Counted from the stretch's first letter, positions 53,611 through 62,469 are shown. The stretch: 64,000 bases of DNA from Pseudomonas sp. S31 (GCF_016648105.1 NZ_JACVVE010000028.1:25197-89196), one strand, 5' to 3'. The notes: a model not told the origin generated them from the sequence alone. Made by a program: numbers and translations.

Positions 53611-53629
53611 CAAAGGCTCAAAGAAAGGT

Positions 53630-55402
53630 TCAGAACTGTTCGGCAGCCAGCCCGTAGAGCGCGGCGCTGCCGCTGCGAATACTCGCCTCCAGGCTCAGCG
53701 TGCGAGGCAACAGACGGGCGAAGAAGAACTCGGCGGTGGCCAGCTTGGCGCCATAGAACTCCGGCTCCTGGTCGTGGCGGGCCTGGGCGACGGCGACCAT
53801 GCGCAGCCACATATAGGCATAGGCGACATAGCCGAACAGATGCAGATACTCGACGGAGGCGGCACCGACTGCATTGGCATCCACCCTGCTCTGCTCCAGC
53901 AGCCAGTCACTGAGGGTTTCCAGACGTGCCAACGCCTCAAGCAGCGCTTTGCTGAACGGCGTTTCATGAGCACCTGCGAACATCCGCGCCTCAGCGGTGA
54001 ACGCACGCAGTGTCGCTCCCGCGTTGGCCACCACCTTGCGCCCCAACAGGTCGAGGGCCTGGATGCCGTTGGTGCCTTCGTAGATCTGCGCGATGCGCAC
54101 GTCCCGAACACGCTGCTCCTGGCCCCATTCGCGGATATAGCCATGCCCGCCGAAAACCTGCTGGCCATGCACGCAGCACTCCAAGCCGTTATCGGTGAAA
54201 AATGCCTTGGCGACCGGCGTCAGCAATGCGACCAGCGCCTCGGCCGCCAGGCGCTCCTGCTGATCATCCGCGTAGCGAGCCAGGTCGAGTTGCTGACCAA
54301 CGTAGCAGGCGAATGCGCGCCCACCTTCGTTGAGCGCCTTGATGGTCAACAGCATGCGGCGCACGTCGGCATGCACGATGATCGGATCAGCCGCCTTGCC
54401 CGGGTTCAACGGACCACCTGCCGCGCGGCTTTGCAGACGATCACGGGCATAATCCAGTGCGCTCTGGTAGGACGCCTCGGCACAACCTATCCCCTGCAAG
54501 CCAATGGACAGGCGCTCGTAGTTCATCATGGTGAACATCGCCGCCAAACCACGGTTGGCTTCGCCAAGCAGATAACCGACGGCGCCGTCGAAATTCATCA
54601 CGCAGGTGGCCGACGCCTTGATCCCCATCTTGTGCTCGATGGAGCCGCAGGACAGCGTATTGCGCTCGCCCAGGCGGCCATCGTCGCCGACCAGGAATTT
54701 CGGTACCAGAAACAGGGAAATGCCGCGGGCGCCGGCAGGTGCATCCGGCAGTTTGGCCAGCACCAGATGGATGATGTTCTCGGTCAGGTCCTGCTCGCCG
54801 CCGGTAATGAAAATCTTGCTGCCGCTGATGCGGTAATGGCCATCGGCATGCGGCGCTGCGCGAGTACGGATCAGCCCCAGGTCGGTGCCGGCGTGGGCCT
54901 CGGTCAGGCACATGGAACCAGCCCAGCGCCCCGCGTACATCGGTGGCAAGTAGGTGTTTTTCAATGCGTCGCTGGCATGCGCATCGATGGCCAGGCAGGC
55001 GCCGGAACTCAGGGCCGAATACAGGGCGAAGCTGGAGTCGGCGGCATAGAGCATTTCCTCGAAAGCCACGGCGAGCATCTTGGGCATGCCCATGCCGGCG
55101 TACTGGGGATTGCCGGCGAGCCCCACCCAGCCACCTTCGGCGTAGGTGGCGTAGGCCTGGCGAAAGCCATTCGGCGTGCTGACCGCGCCTTCATGCCAAT
55201 GCACACCCTGCTCATCGCCATTGCGACTGAGCGGCGCGATCAGACTGCCGGTGACCTTGGCAGCCTCTTCAAGGATGGCATCGGCCGTTTCGGCATCCAC
55301 ATGCTGCGCCAGCGCGGGCAAGCGAGCCCAAAGCGCCGGGGCCTGGAACACCTCATGAAGAACGAAGCGCATGTCGCGCAACGGGGCCTTATATTCGGGC
55401 AT
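53630..55402 (-). CDS. Acyl-CoA dehydrogenase with extended C-terminus
   Basis: A 590-residue FAD-dependent acyl-CoA dehydrogenase of the long subgroup (extra N- and C-terminal domains, as in DmdC-like and fatty-acyl enzymes). SMCLTEAHAGTDLGLIRTRA and YRISGSKIFITGGEQDLTEN bind FAD; the catalytic-base region is IAQIYEGTNGIQALDL; QVFGGHGYIREWGQEQ precedes it. The substrate cannot be read from sequence; within this block a side-chain or ring-derived acyl-CoA is plausible. Complete and not frameshifted, unlike the adjacent thiolase. 95 bp after the ferredoxin gene. Confidence 0.88.
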   Translation of the reverse strand: MPEYKAPLRDMRFVLHEVFQAPALWARLPALAQHVDAETADAILEEAAKVTGSLIAPLSRNGDEQGVHWHEGAVSTPNGFRQAYATYAEGGWVGLAGNPQYAGMGMPKMLAVAFEEMLYAADSSFALYSALSSGACLAIDAHASDALKNTYLPPMYAGRWAGSMCLTEAHAGTDLGLIRTRAAPHADGHYRISGSKIFITGGEQDLTENIIHLVLAKLPDAPAGARGISLFLVPKFLVGDDGRLGERNTLSCGSIEHKMGIKASATCVMNFDGAVGYLLGEANRGLAAMFTMMNYERLSIGLQGIGCAEASYQSALDYARDRLQSRAAGGPLNPGKAADPIIVHADVRRMLLTIKALNEGGRAFACYVGQQLDLARYADDQQERLAAEALVALLTPVAKAFFTDNGLECCVHGQQVFGGHGYIREWGQEQRVRDVRIAQIYEGTNGIQALDLLGRKVVANAGATLRAFTAEARMFAGAHETPFSKALLEALARLETLSDWLLEQSRVDANAVGAASVEYLHLFGYVAYAYMWLRMVAVAQARHDQEPEFYGAKLATAEFFFARLLPRTLSLEASIRSGSAALYGLAAEQF

Positions 55403-55497
55403 GGATACTCACTCGATTCTGGTGCCTCGCAGGCGAGGCGATGGTGCGAGCGCTCAATCGCTCTCAACGCTCAATGACAGGTTTGCAACAGGCAGGC

Positions 55498-55830
55498 TCA
55501 AGTGCCTGGCGGTTCAGACGCCTTGCCCGTGCGACAGACCGCGCGCTGCATCTTGCCCATCACCTGCAAGCGCAGGTCGCCACAGGCCTCGACGCAGCAG
55601 GCCAGAGCGACCCCGCCAGCGCGCTCGGCATCGCTGACATGGGTCTTGCTCATTGGCCGGCAACGATGCTCGCCAGCGGTGATGCGGACCTTGCAGACCC
55701 CACAACCGCCGCCTCGACAACCCACTGGAATGCCTTTGCGGCATAACCGCGTCATGCCACTGAGCAGGGTTTCCGAATCACGGCAGAGAAAATGTTCGCC
55801 GGTGTCTTCGATCAGTACGTCATGCTCCAT
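55498..55830 (-). CDS. XylT/DmpQ-like [2Fe-2S] ferredoxin
   Basis: A 110-residue plant-type ferredoxin with cluster ligands Cys38, Cys43, Cys46 (GCRGGGCGVCK) and a Cys in the CC pair at 78-79 (VALACCVEACG). Ferredoxins of this type in meta-cleavage operons (XylT, NahT, DmpQ) re-reduce the iron of inactivated catechol 2,3-dioxygenase. In dmp operons the gene sits before the dioxygenase gene; here it has moved to the far end. Start 55830 is preferred, overlapping the tautomerase gene by 11 bp; 55842 is possible. Confidence 0.82.
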   Translation of the reverse strand: MEHDVLIEDTGEHFLCRDSETLLSGMTRLCRKGIPVGCRGGGCGVCKVRITAGEHRCRPMSKTHVSDAERAGGVALACCVEACGDLRLQVMGKMQRAVCRTGKASEPPGT

Positions 55831-56248
55831 GACCCACACCATCGGCCCGTGCGGCAATCTCGCCCGCTCGCTGGACACTAGCCGGCACTCCGGCAATGCA
55901 CCAGTCTTCCGCGGCCACCTGCCGACACACCCCGCGCACATCCTCACGACGTACGCCCAAGGTGCCGACCAGCAGCTCGGTGAAGCGCGCCATCAGTTGC
56001 TGACGATCTTCCTGCGCCCGACCTTGCAGCACATAGAACTCGAAGAACGGCGCATGCACGCCCCCCGCGCTGCACAACGCCCCGGCAACCGCGAAGTCCT
56101 TGCGGGCATGCCTGCTGATCAAGGCCCGAATGCGCTCAGCGGGTGCCTTCAGTACCTCGCAGTAGATGCGCGTTGCACCTTCGAGCAACGCCGCTTCGGC
56201 ATCGGCCGTGGAATGTCCATCAAGCAGATGGAAATTGACGATGGGCAT
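55820..56248 (-). CDS. Double-length tautomerase-superfamily protein
   Basis: A 142-residue protein with two beta-alpha-beta units of the 4-oxalocrotonate tautomerase fold. It starts MPIVNFHLLDG, so the catalytic Pro becomes N-terminal after Met removal. The second half (FEFYVLQGRAQEDRQQLMAR..GVRREDVRGVCRQVAAED) resembles another 4-OT unit. This layout is that of the cis-CaaD/MSAD-like branch. Start 56248 has AGGAG upstream. It may isomerise a 2-hydroxydienoate intermediate. Distinct from the single-unit LapI in the same operon. Confidence 0.78.
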   Translation of the reverse strand: MPIVNFHLLDGHSTADAEAALLEGATRIYCEVLKAPAERIRALISRHARKDFAVAGALCSAGGVHAPFFEFYVLQGRAQEDRQQLMARFTELLVGTLGVRREDVRGVCRQVAAEDWCIAGVPASVQRAGEIAARADGVGHGA

Positions 56249-56290
56249 GGAGTGTCTCCTGTTGTTTTTGGATGGTCCGGTCAACCTGAC

Positions 56291-57043
56291 TCAGGGAATA
56301 CTCTTGCGCCGTCCGGCATCGAGCATCAGCGTCGAGCCCGTCATCGCCGTGGCCTCGGGCGCCAGCAGCATGGTGACCGCCCAGGCCACCTGCGCCGGGG
56401 TGGTCAGGGCACCAATGGCCGACTCGCGACACATCTGTTCGAGCACCGCCTCAGGCGTGATGCCGTCGCGCACGGCACGGTCGGCGGCGACCCGCTGCAG
56501 ACGCTCGGTATCCGCCGGGCCAGGGGCAATCAGATGCGCGGTGATGCCACGCGGGCCGTAGCCCAGGCTGAGCTGGCGCACCAGGTTGGCCAGTGCCGCA
56601 TTGGCGACCCCGGCAGAGGCGGCATAGGCACTGGGTTCGAAGCCGTAATGACCACCGATGGCGACCAGTCGCGAGCCTTCGAACAGATGCCGGTCCACCG
56701 CCCGCACCAGGCGCAGCAAACCACCGACCTTGATGTTCACCGCATCGACCAGCGCAGCGACCGGGGCGTCCAGCACGCCGCCGGCAACCGCTACGCCGGG
56801 CCCGTGCACCAGCATGCGCACAGGGCGGTCGACAGCGGCGGCAATACGCTCACCGCCTTCGTCACGGCTGAGGTCCGCCACGCAGCCGCGCACACCGGGG
56901 TAGCGCTCCTGCAGCTCGGCCAGGCTGCTTTCGCTACGGGCCACGGCCATCACCGTCAACCCCTGTGCACGCAAACGTTCGACGATCGGTTGACCAAAAG
57001 CTCCGGTCGCACCGACCACTATCGCCAGCTCAGCGCCACTCAT
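56291..57043 (-). CDS. SDR-family protein lacking the catalytic lysine
   Basis: A 250-residue short-chain dehydrogenase-fold protein. The cofactor loop is GATGAFGQ (residues 11-18), but the NNAG motif reads HGPG, the active-site Tyr140 is followed by AASAG so that Lys144 is Ala, and no catalytic Ser is evident before it. C-terminal LLAPEATAMTGSTLMLDAGR is typical of the family. Probably not an ordinary oxidoreductase; a binding or chaperone-like role, or different chemistry, is possible. Overlaps lapG by four bases. Confidence 0.8.
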   Translation of the reverse strand: MSGAELAIVVGATGAFGQPIVERLRAQGLTVMAVARSESSLAELQERYPGVRGCVADLSRDEGGERIAAAVDRPVRMLVHGPGVAVAGGVLDAPVAALVDAVNIKVGGLLRLVRAVDRHLFEGSRLVAIGGHYGFEPSAYAASAGVANAALANLVRQLSLGYGPRGITAHLIAPGPADTERLQRVAADRAVRDGITPEAVLEQMCRESAIGALTTPAQVAWAVTMLLAPEATAMTGSTLMLDAGRRKSIP

Positions 57044-58092
57044 GCGCGCGCCCTCTCGGCGAGGCCGTGTGCCTTGGCCATGGTCATCGCGGTGTCGAGG
57101 ATCATGTCTTCCTGGCCGCCGATCATCTTGCGCCGCCCCAGTTCGACCAGGATGTCGCGCGCGGGCACGCCGGTATGTTCGGCGGCACGACGGGCATGCA
57201 GAAGGAAGGTGGAATAGACCCCGGCATAGCCCAGGGTCAGCGACTCGCGGTCGACCCGCACCAGGTGCTCCATCATCGGCACGATGATGTCTTCAGCCAC
57301 GTCCATCAGCTTGAACAGGTCGGTACCGGTGTCGATGCCCATGCGCTCGCACACCGCCGCGAACACTTCCAACGGCGTGTTGCCGGCACCCGCGCCAAGG
57401 CCGGCGACCGAGGCATCGATACGGCTGGCACCGGCTTCGATGGCGGCAATCGAATTGGCCACGCCCATGCCCAGGTTGTGATGGCCGTGAAAGCCGATTT
57501 CAGTCGCCGGGTCGAGTACCTCGCGCAGGGCCGCGACCCTGGCGCGAACATCCTCCGGCAACATGTAGCCCGCCGAGTCGGTGACATACACCGTCTGCGC
57601 GCCGTAAGACTCCATCAGCTTGCCCTGGCGGGCGATACCGGCCGGGTCGTTGAGGTGGGCCATCATCAGAAAGCCGGTGGTATCCATGCCCAGCTTGCGG
57701 GCGAAGGCAATGTGCTGCGGCGAGGTATCCGCCTCGGTGCAGTGGGTCGCCACATGAACGCTGCGCGCCCCGCAGTCATAGGCGCACTGCAGCTCGTTCA
57801 TGGTGCCAAGGCCGGGGATCAGCAGTACCGATACCTTGGCCTGGCGCATGCGTGAAGCGACCGCGCCGATATAGTCCTCGTTGCTGTGCGGAGCGAAGCC
57901 GTGTTGCAGCGAGTTGCCACCGAGCCCGGCGCCGTGGGTGACCTGGATGTAGGGCACGCCGGCATCGTCCAGCGCGGTGGCGACCTTGATCATCTGCTCA
58001 ACGCTGATCTGCTCGCGCTTGGCGTGCATGCCGTCGCGCAGGCACATGTCATGCAGGATGACCTTGCGCCCCTTGAGGTTCGATTGGCTCAT
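57040..58092 (-). CDS. lapG: 4-hydroxy-2-oxovalerate aldolase
   Basis: A 350-residue class II aldolase of the DmpG/MhpE family that splits 4-hydroxy-2-oxo acids into pyruvate and an aldehyde channelled to the dehydrogenase. The active site has LRDGMHAKR (Arg19, Asp20, His23) and metal His in GFHGHHNLGMG; the C-terminal communication domain has LGYAGVYSTFLLHARRAAEH. The conserved SSFL reads STFL here. ATG 58092 is used (GGAGG upstream); GTG 58095 is a weaker alternative. TGATG junction with lapF. Confidence 0.95.
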   Translation of the reverse strand: MSQSNLKGRKVILHDMCLRDGMHAKREQISVEQMIKVATALDDAGVPYIQVTHGAGLGGNSLQHGFAPHSNEDYIGAVASRMRQAKVSVLLIPGLGTMNELQCAYDCGARSVHVATHCTEADTSPQHIAFARKLGMDTTGFLMMAHLNDPAGIARQGKLMESYGAQTVYVTDSAGYMLPEDVRARVAALREVLDPATEIGFHGHHNLGMGVANSIAAIEAGASRIDASVAGLGAGAGNTPLEVFAAVCERMGIDTGTDLFKLMDVAEDIIVPMMEHLVRVDRESLTLGYAGVYSTFLLHARRAAEHTGVPARDILVELGRRKMIGGQEDMILDTAMTMAKAHGLAERARA

Positions 58093-59006
58093 CACGCCAC
58101 CTCCGTAGCCGTGGGTTGAAAACTGCCAGCCAGGATCGCCTCGGCGAACATCTCCGCCGTACGTGTCGCCGAAGCCGTCATGATGTCCAGGTTGCCGGCG
58201 TAGGTCGGCAGGTAATCGCCAAGCCCGGCGACCTCCATGAACACGGTGACTTTGTTGCCGTCGAATACCGGGCCATTGACCAGCCGGTAACCAGGCACGT
58301 ATTTCTGCACCTCACCGATCATGCGCAGCACCGAGGCGCTGATGCGCTGCTGATCGGGCGACTCGTCGGTGAGGCAGTAGATGGTGTTACGCATGATCAT
58401 CGGTGGGTCGGCCGGGTTGATGATCGCCAGCGCCTTGCCCTTGCGTGCACCACCGACCTTCACGATGGCGCCGGAGGTGGTGTAGGTGAACTCGTCGAGG
58501 TTGGCGCGGGTACCGGGGCCGATGGATTTCGACGACAGCGTGGCGACGATCTCCGCATAACCGACGCCCTGCACACTGGACACCGCATGCACGATGGGAA
58601 TGGTCGCCTGGCCGGCGCAGGAGATCATGTTGACGTTCATCGCCCGCTTGTCCGCCTGCTCACGCAGGTTCACCGGCGGTACGCAGAGCGGCCCGAGGGC
58701 AGCCGGCGTGAGGTCGATCATCAACACGCCCAGCGCGTTGAGCTTGCGACTGTTCTCGGCATGTACGTAGGCACTGGTGGCATCGAAGGCGATCTGGATG
58801 CCGTCTTCGAGCACATGCGGCAGCAGGCCGTCGACGCCCTCGGCGGTGGTCTTCAGGCCCATCTCGCGGGCCCGTGCCAGACCTTCGGACTCGGGGTCGA
58901 TGCCGACCATCCACACCGGTTCCAGCACTGTGCTGCGACGAATCTTGTAGATCAGGTCGGTGCCGATGTTGCCCGAGCCGATCAGCGCGCAACGGATCTT
59001 CTTCAT
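58092..59006 (-). CDS. lapF: Acetaldehyde dehydrogenase (acylating)
   Basis: A 304-residue DmpF/MhpF-type enzyme forming acyl-CoA from the aldehyde, NAD and CoA. The Rossmann motif is GSGNIGTDL, the nucleophile Cys130 lies in MISCAGQATIPIVHA. A physical partner of LapG. Start 59006 has AGGAG and overlaps the lapI stop by four bases. Confidence 0.95.
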   Translation of the reverse strand: MKKIRCALIGSGNIGTDLIYKIRRSTVLEPVWMVGIDPESEGLARAREMGLKTTAEGVDGLLPHVLEDGIQIAFDATSAYVHAENSRKLNALGVLMIDLTPAALGPLCVPPVNLREQADKRAMNVNMISCAGQATIPIVHAVSSVQGVGYAEIVATLSSKSIGPGTRANLDEFTYTTSGAIVKVGGARKGKALAIINPADPPMIMRNTIYCLTDESPDQQRISASVLRMIGEVQKYVPGYRLVNGPVFDGNKVTVFMEVAGLGDYLPTYAGNLDIMTASATRTAEMFAEAILAGSFQPTATEVA

Positions 59007-59224
59007 GGTGTTTTCTCCTGTTCCAGGCGGGCCAGTTCGGCCGCCTGAACGCGGTTCTGCCCGGCGACGTAGAACTCCTCGGCGCCGTGTTCGGTGATCA
59101 GGATGCGTACCGTGTCGGCCCGGCATTCCAGGCTGCGTGCGACGGCCTCGGTGATCGCTGCGGCGACGCGACGCTTCTGCTCGGCGGTGCGCCCTTCGAG
59201 CAAGTGCATTTCAATGATTGGCAT
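59003..59224 (-). CDS. lapI: 4-oxalocrotonate tautomerase
   Basis: A 73-residue single-unit tautomerase beginning MPIIEMHLLEGRTAEQKR. Pro2 becomes the catalytic N-terminal base, Arg12 and Arg40 match the substrate-binding arginines of 4-OT, and Phe51 is conserved. It is about ten residues longer at the C-terminus than the usual 62. It isomerises 2-hydroxymuconate to 4-oxalocrotonate. 11 bp after lapH. Confidence 0.9.
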   Translation of the reverse strand: MPIIEMHLLEGRTAEQKRRVAAAITEAVARSLECRADTVRILITEHGAEEFYVAGQNRVQAAELARLEQEKTP

Positions 59225-59235
59225 GGCCTGGATTC

Positions 59236-60033
59236 CTATTCGGTGAAGCGGACCGATACGCTGCCCAATTCCTGAAAACGGGCCACTACGTTGTCCCCGG
59301 GAGCGACGGCAACGGCTTCGGTGATCCCGCCGCTCATCACGAAGCTGCCGGCGGCCAGGCTCTCGCCCAGCTCGGCGAGAATGTTGACCAACATCGCCAC
59401 TGCCTCAGCCGGGTGACCAAGCACGGCGGCCGAGGCGCCCAAGGCAACGATCTCGCCGTTTTTCTCCAGCACCACGCCCAGGGTGCGCAGGTCCAGTTCA
59501 TCGACCAAGCGTGCGCGGCCACCGCCGACGAAACGTGCCGAGGAACCGTTGTCGGCGATCACGCTGGGCAGGTCGAACTTGAAGCCGGCGAAACGCGAGT
59601 CGATGATTTCCAGGGCAGGCAGCACATAGTCGGTGGCAGCCAGCACCTGCTGCGCCGTGCAGCCAGGCCCGCGCAATTCATCACGCATGACGAACGCCAC
59701 TTCGCACTCCACCCGTGGATGCACCAGGTCGCCAGTGCTGATCGCGCCGTTTTCCGGGCGCGCCATGCGGTCGGTGAGAAAGCCGATGGAGGGCACGTCG
59801 ACGCCCATCTGGCGCATCTTCGCCTTCGACGTGAGGCCGGCCTTCCAGCCCACCAAACGCTGTCCCTGAGCCAGATAACGGCGGCGCAGTTCGCTTTGCA
59901 CCGCATAACCGTCGGCGACGCTCAGCGCCGGGTATTCGTCGGTAAGTTTGGGAATCGCCCGCGCGCGGGTCTGGGCGCCTTCGACCCGCTCGCACAGGCG
60001 CACGATGTCTTCGCGTTGCAAGGTGCTGCTCAT
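59236..60033 (-). CDS. lapH: 4-oxalocrotonate decarboxylase
   Basis: A 265-residue member of the hydratase/decarboxylase family (DmpH/XylI). VGWKAGLTSKAKMRQMGVDV and the metal-site segment HPRVECEVAFVMRDELRGPG are characteristic. It turns 2-oxo-3-hexenedioate into 2-oxopent-4-enoate for LapE, its homologue and probable complex partner. ATG 60033 overlaps the lapE stop by four bases. Confidence 0.92.
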   Translation of the reverse strand: MSSTLQREDIVRLCERVEGAQTRARAIPKLTDEYPALSVADGYAVQSELRRRYLAQGQRLVGWKAGLTSKAKMRQMGVDVPSIGFLTDRMARPENGAISTGDLVHPRVECEVAFVMRDELRGPGCTAQQVLAATDYVLPALEIIDSRFAGFKFDLPSVIADNGSSARFVGGGRARLVDELDLRTLGVVLEKNGEIVALGASAAVLGHPAEAVAMLVNILAELGESLAAGSFVMSGGITEAVAVAPGDNVVARFQELGSVSVRFTE

Positions 60034-60827
60034 GCTGCACTCCTTCCACTGAACCGCACTCGACAACTGCCCAGCCCGCCGACCGTGCAGACCAATTCAT
60101 CGCCGTCGGTAACCGGTACCAGGGTCGATTGCGAGCCGGACAGGATCACCTCACCGGCGCGAAACGGAATGCCCAACTCGCCCAGGGTATTGGCCAACCA
60201 GGCCACCGCGTTGGCTGGCGAGCCCTGCACGGCGGCACCGGCGGCGGTGGAGAACAGCTCGCCGTTCTTCTCCAGCAGCATGCCGGCCAGGGTGATGTCG
60301 AGGCGACGCGGGTCACCACGGCTGTCGCCGAGCACGAACACGCCGCAGGAGGCGTTGTCCGCCACGGTGTCCTGGATCTTGATCTGCCAGTTGTCGATGC
60401 GTGAATCGACGATCTCGAAACACGGCAGCACATAATCGGTGGCGCAAATCACATCCATCGCCGTGATCCCCGGTCCGATCAGATCGTGCTTGAGGACGAA
60501 AGCCAGTTCGGCCTCGGCTTTAGGCTGGATCAATTCGCCGAGGTCGATGGTGGCGCCGTTCTCGTGCAGCATCGCCGAGGTGAGCATGCCGAAATCCGGC
60601 TGGTACACACCCAGGAACTCCTGCACCGGCCGGCTGGTGGCACCGATCTTCTTGCCGACGATGCGCTCACCCGCCGCCAGCCGCCGTGCGACGAAGCGCT
60701 GCTGGATGCGGTAGGCATCCTCGATGCTCAGCTCAGGCTCGCGCGCCAGCAGCGGCGCCACGGCCATGCGCTTGAGCCAGGCGGCATACAGTTCGTCACC
60801 GTAGCTGTCGATCTTGTCCTGGTTCAT
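60030..60827 (-). CDS. lapE: 2-oxopent-4-enoate hydratase
   Basis: A 265-residue hydratase (DmpE/XylJ) adding water to 2-hydroxypenta-2,4-dienoate. Motifs: ERIVGKKIGATSRPVQEFLG and the metal-binding IQPKAEAELAFVLKHDL. Start ATG 60827 with GAGGAGG upstream; a GTG two codons earlier is less likely. 10 bp after lapC. Confidence 0.93.
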   Translation of the reverse strand: MNQDKIDSYGDELYAAWLKRMAVAPLLAREPELSIEDAYRIQQRFVARRLAAGERIVGKKIGATSRPVQEFLGVYQPDFGMLTSAMLHENGATIDLGELIQPKAEAELAFVLKHDLIGPGITAMDVICATDYVLPCFEIVDSRIDNWQIKIQDTVADNASCGVFVLGDSRGDPRRLDITLAGMLLEKNGELFSTAAGAAVQGSPANAVAWLANTLGELGIPFRAGEVILSGSQSTLVPVTDGDELVCTVGGLGSCRVRFSGRSAA

Positions 60828-60837
60828 GCCCACCTCC

Positions 60838-62298
60838 TCACAGCTTCACGCAGACGTTGCGCAGCTCGGTGTAGAACTCCAGCGAGTGCACACCGCCTTC
60901 GCGGCCGATGCCAGACTGGCCGGAGCCACCGAACGCGGTACGCAGGTCGCGCAGGAACCAGCTGTTGACCCAGGTGATGCCCACCTCGACCCGCGCCGCA
61001 ACGCGGTGTGCGCGGGCCAGGTCGTTGGTCCAGATGGTGGTCGACAGGCCGTAGTCGGTGTCGTTGGCCAGGGCGACCACTTCGTCCTCGGCATCGAAGG
61101 GGCGAATGTGGCAGCACGGCCCGAAGACTTCCTCGCGCACCACGGCCGCACTCTCGGGCAGGCCGGTCCAGATGGTGGGCTCGACCCAGGCGCCTTCCGC
61201 CAGCTCACCGGGCATCTGCGGAACGCCGCCGCCGGTAACCAGGGTGGCGCCCTGCTCGATCGCCTTGCGGTAGTAGGAGAGGACCTTGTCCCGGTGTTCA
61301 TGGCTGATCAGCGGGCCATAGTTGGCCTGGCTGTCGTCCGGCCGGCCGAAGCGCACCGCCTCGGCCTTGACCTTCAATGCCTGAACGAAGCGCTCGAAGA
61401 TCGGCCGCTCGACATAAACCCGCTCGGTCCCCAGGCAAACCTGCCCGGAGTTGAGGAACGCCGAGCGGAAAATCGCATCGACCGCCGCATCGAAATCACA
61501 GTCGGCGAAGATGATCCCGGCATTCTTGCCACCCATCTCGAAAGACACGTCACGCATGCCCTGGGCCGCCGCCTGCATGATGGTGGTGCCGGTGCGGGTT
61601 TCGCCGGTGAAGGTGATCGCATCCACCCCCGGATGCTGGGTGAGGTAGGCGCCCGCCGATTCCGGCCCGAAGCCGTTGACCACGTTGTAGACGCCCTTGG
61701 GAATGCCCACGGCGTTCATCACCTCGCCGAGCAAGGCGGCTGTGGCCGGGGTTTCTTCCGACGGTTTGACCACCACCGAATTGCCGCAGGCCAGTGCCGG
61801 GCCGACCTTCCAGGTCATCAGCATGAACGGCGCATTCCACGGGCAGATCACTCCGACCACGCCCTTGGGTACACGCAGCCCATAGTTGAGCGCACCACGG
61901 CCGTCGGGCGTGCTCATGGGAAAGGCCTCGGTGGCGACGTTCTTCACCACATCGGCGAAGATCTTGAAGTTGGCGGCGCCCCGGGGGATGAACACATGCT
62001 TCATCACATGGGCGGGCTGGCCGGTGTCGGCCATTTCGGCTTCGACGAAATCATCGAAGCGCCGGGTGATCTCGTCAGCCACTGCATAAAGCAACTCGAC
62101 CCGACGCTCAGTGCTCATCGCCCCCCATTCGCCGCGCTGGGCCTGGCGCGCCGCACGAACGGCGGCATCGACCTCTTCGCGCCCGGCTTCGGCAATCTGT
62201 GCGATGACACGGTTATCCAGTGGCGAACGCTTGTCGAATCGTTTGCCGCTGATGCTGCCGGCGTATTCACCGGCGATGAAATGCTCAATCTGACGCAT
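60838..62298 (-). CDS. lapC: 2-hydroxymuconic semialdehyde dehydrogenase
   Basis: A 486-residue aldehyde dehydrogenase (DmpC/XylG). Catalytic Cys in NSGQVCLGTER, Glu in SFEMGGKNAGIIF, NAD site PWNAPFMLMTWKVGPALA. It oxidises the ring-fission aldehyde to 2-hydroxymuconate, opening the oxalocrotonate branch. No hydrolase (dmpD type) is seen, so this branch is favoured. First gene after the 171-bp gap that follows lapP, probably from its own promoter. Confidence 0.93.
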   Translation of the reverse strand: MRQIEHFIAGEYAGSISGKRFDKRSPLDNRVIAQIAEAGREEVDAAVRAARQAQRGEWGAMSTERRVELLYAVADEITRRFDDFVEAEMADTGQPAHVMKHVFIPRGAANFKIFADVVKNVATEAFPMSTPDGRGALNYGLRVPKGVVGVICPWNAPFMLMTWKVGPALACGNSVVVKPSEETPATAALLGEVMNAVGIPKGVYNVVNGFGPESAGAYLTQHPGVDAITFTGETRTGTTIMQAAAQGMRDVSFEMGGKNAGIIFADCDFDAAVDAIFRSAFLNSGQVCLGTERVYVERPIFERFVQALKVKAEAVRFGRPDDSQANYGPLISHEHRDKVLSYYRKAIEQGATLVTGGGVPQMPGELAEGAWVEPTIWTGLPESAAVVREEVFGPCCHIRPFDAEDEVVALANDTDYGLSTTIWTNDLARAHRVAARVEVGITWVNSWFLRDLRTAFGGSGQSGIGREGGVHSLEFYTELRNVCVKL

Positions 62299-62469
62299 GT
62301 TCCACTCCGTAGTTTTTCTTGTCGGATGGCGGGTGCCGTGGTGCGTTTCATGGCCAGTCTAGGGAGGCCATTAGATACCATCCAATACCATTTTACCGAT
62401 CACCTGATACCTTCCAGGTATCATGTGGGGCGAGCGCATCGATGACCGGGCGCTACTAGCCGGTACGGC
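62299..62469 (-). promoter_or_regulatory. Candidate operator/promoter region of lapCEHIFG
   Basis: A 171-bp gap inside an otherwise tightly packed operon. It has a perfect dyad TGATACCT-TCC-AGGTATCA (62405-62423) and two direct ATACCAT copies at 62375-62381 and 62385-62391. The ATACC units start at 62375, 62385 and 62407, about one and two helical turns apart, as expected for a cooperatively binding repressor. No regulator gene is nearby in the window. Confidence 0.55.

Noticed and set aside
53450..55477. A 675-codon open frame antisense to the acyl-CoA dehydrogenase
   Set aside because: It covers an intact enzyme gene on the other strand and also crosses the terminator; its product resembles nothing I know.
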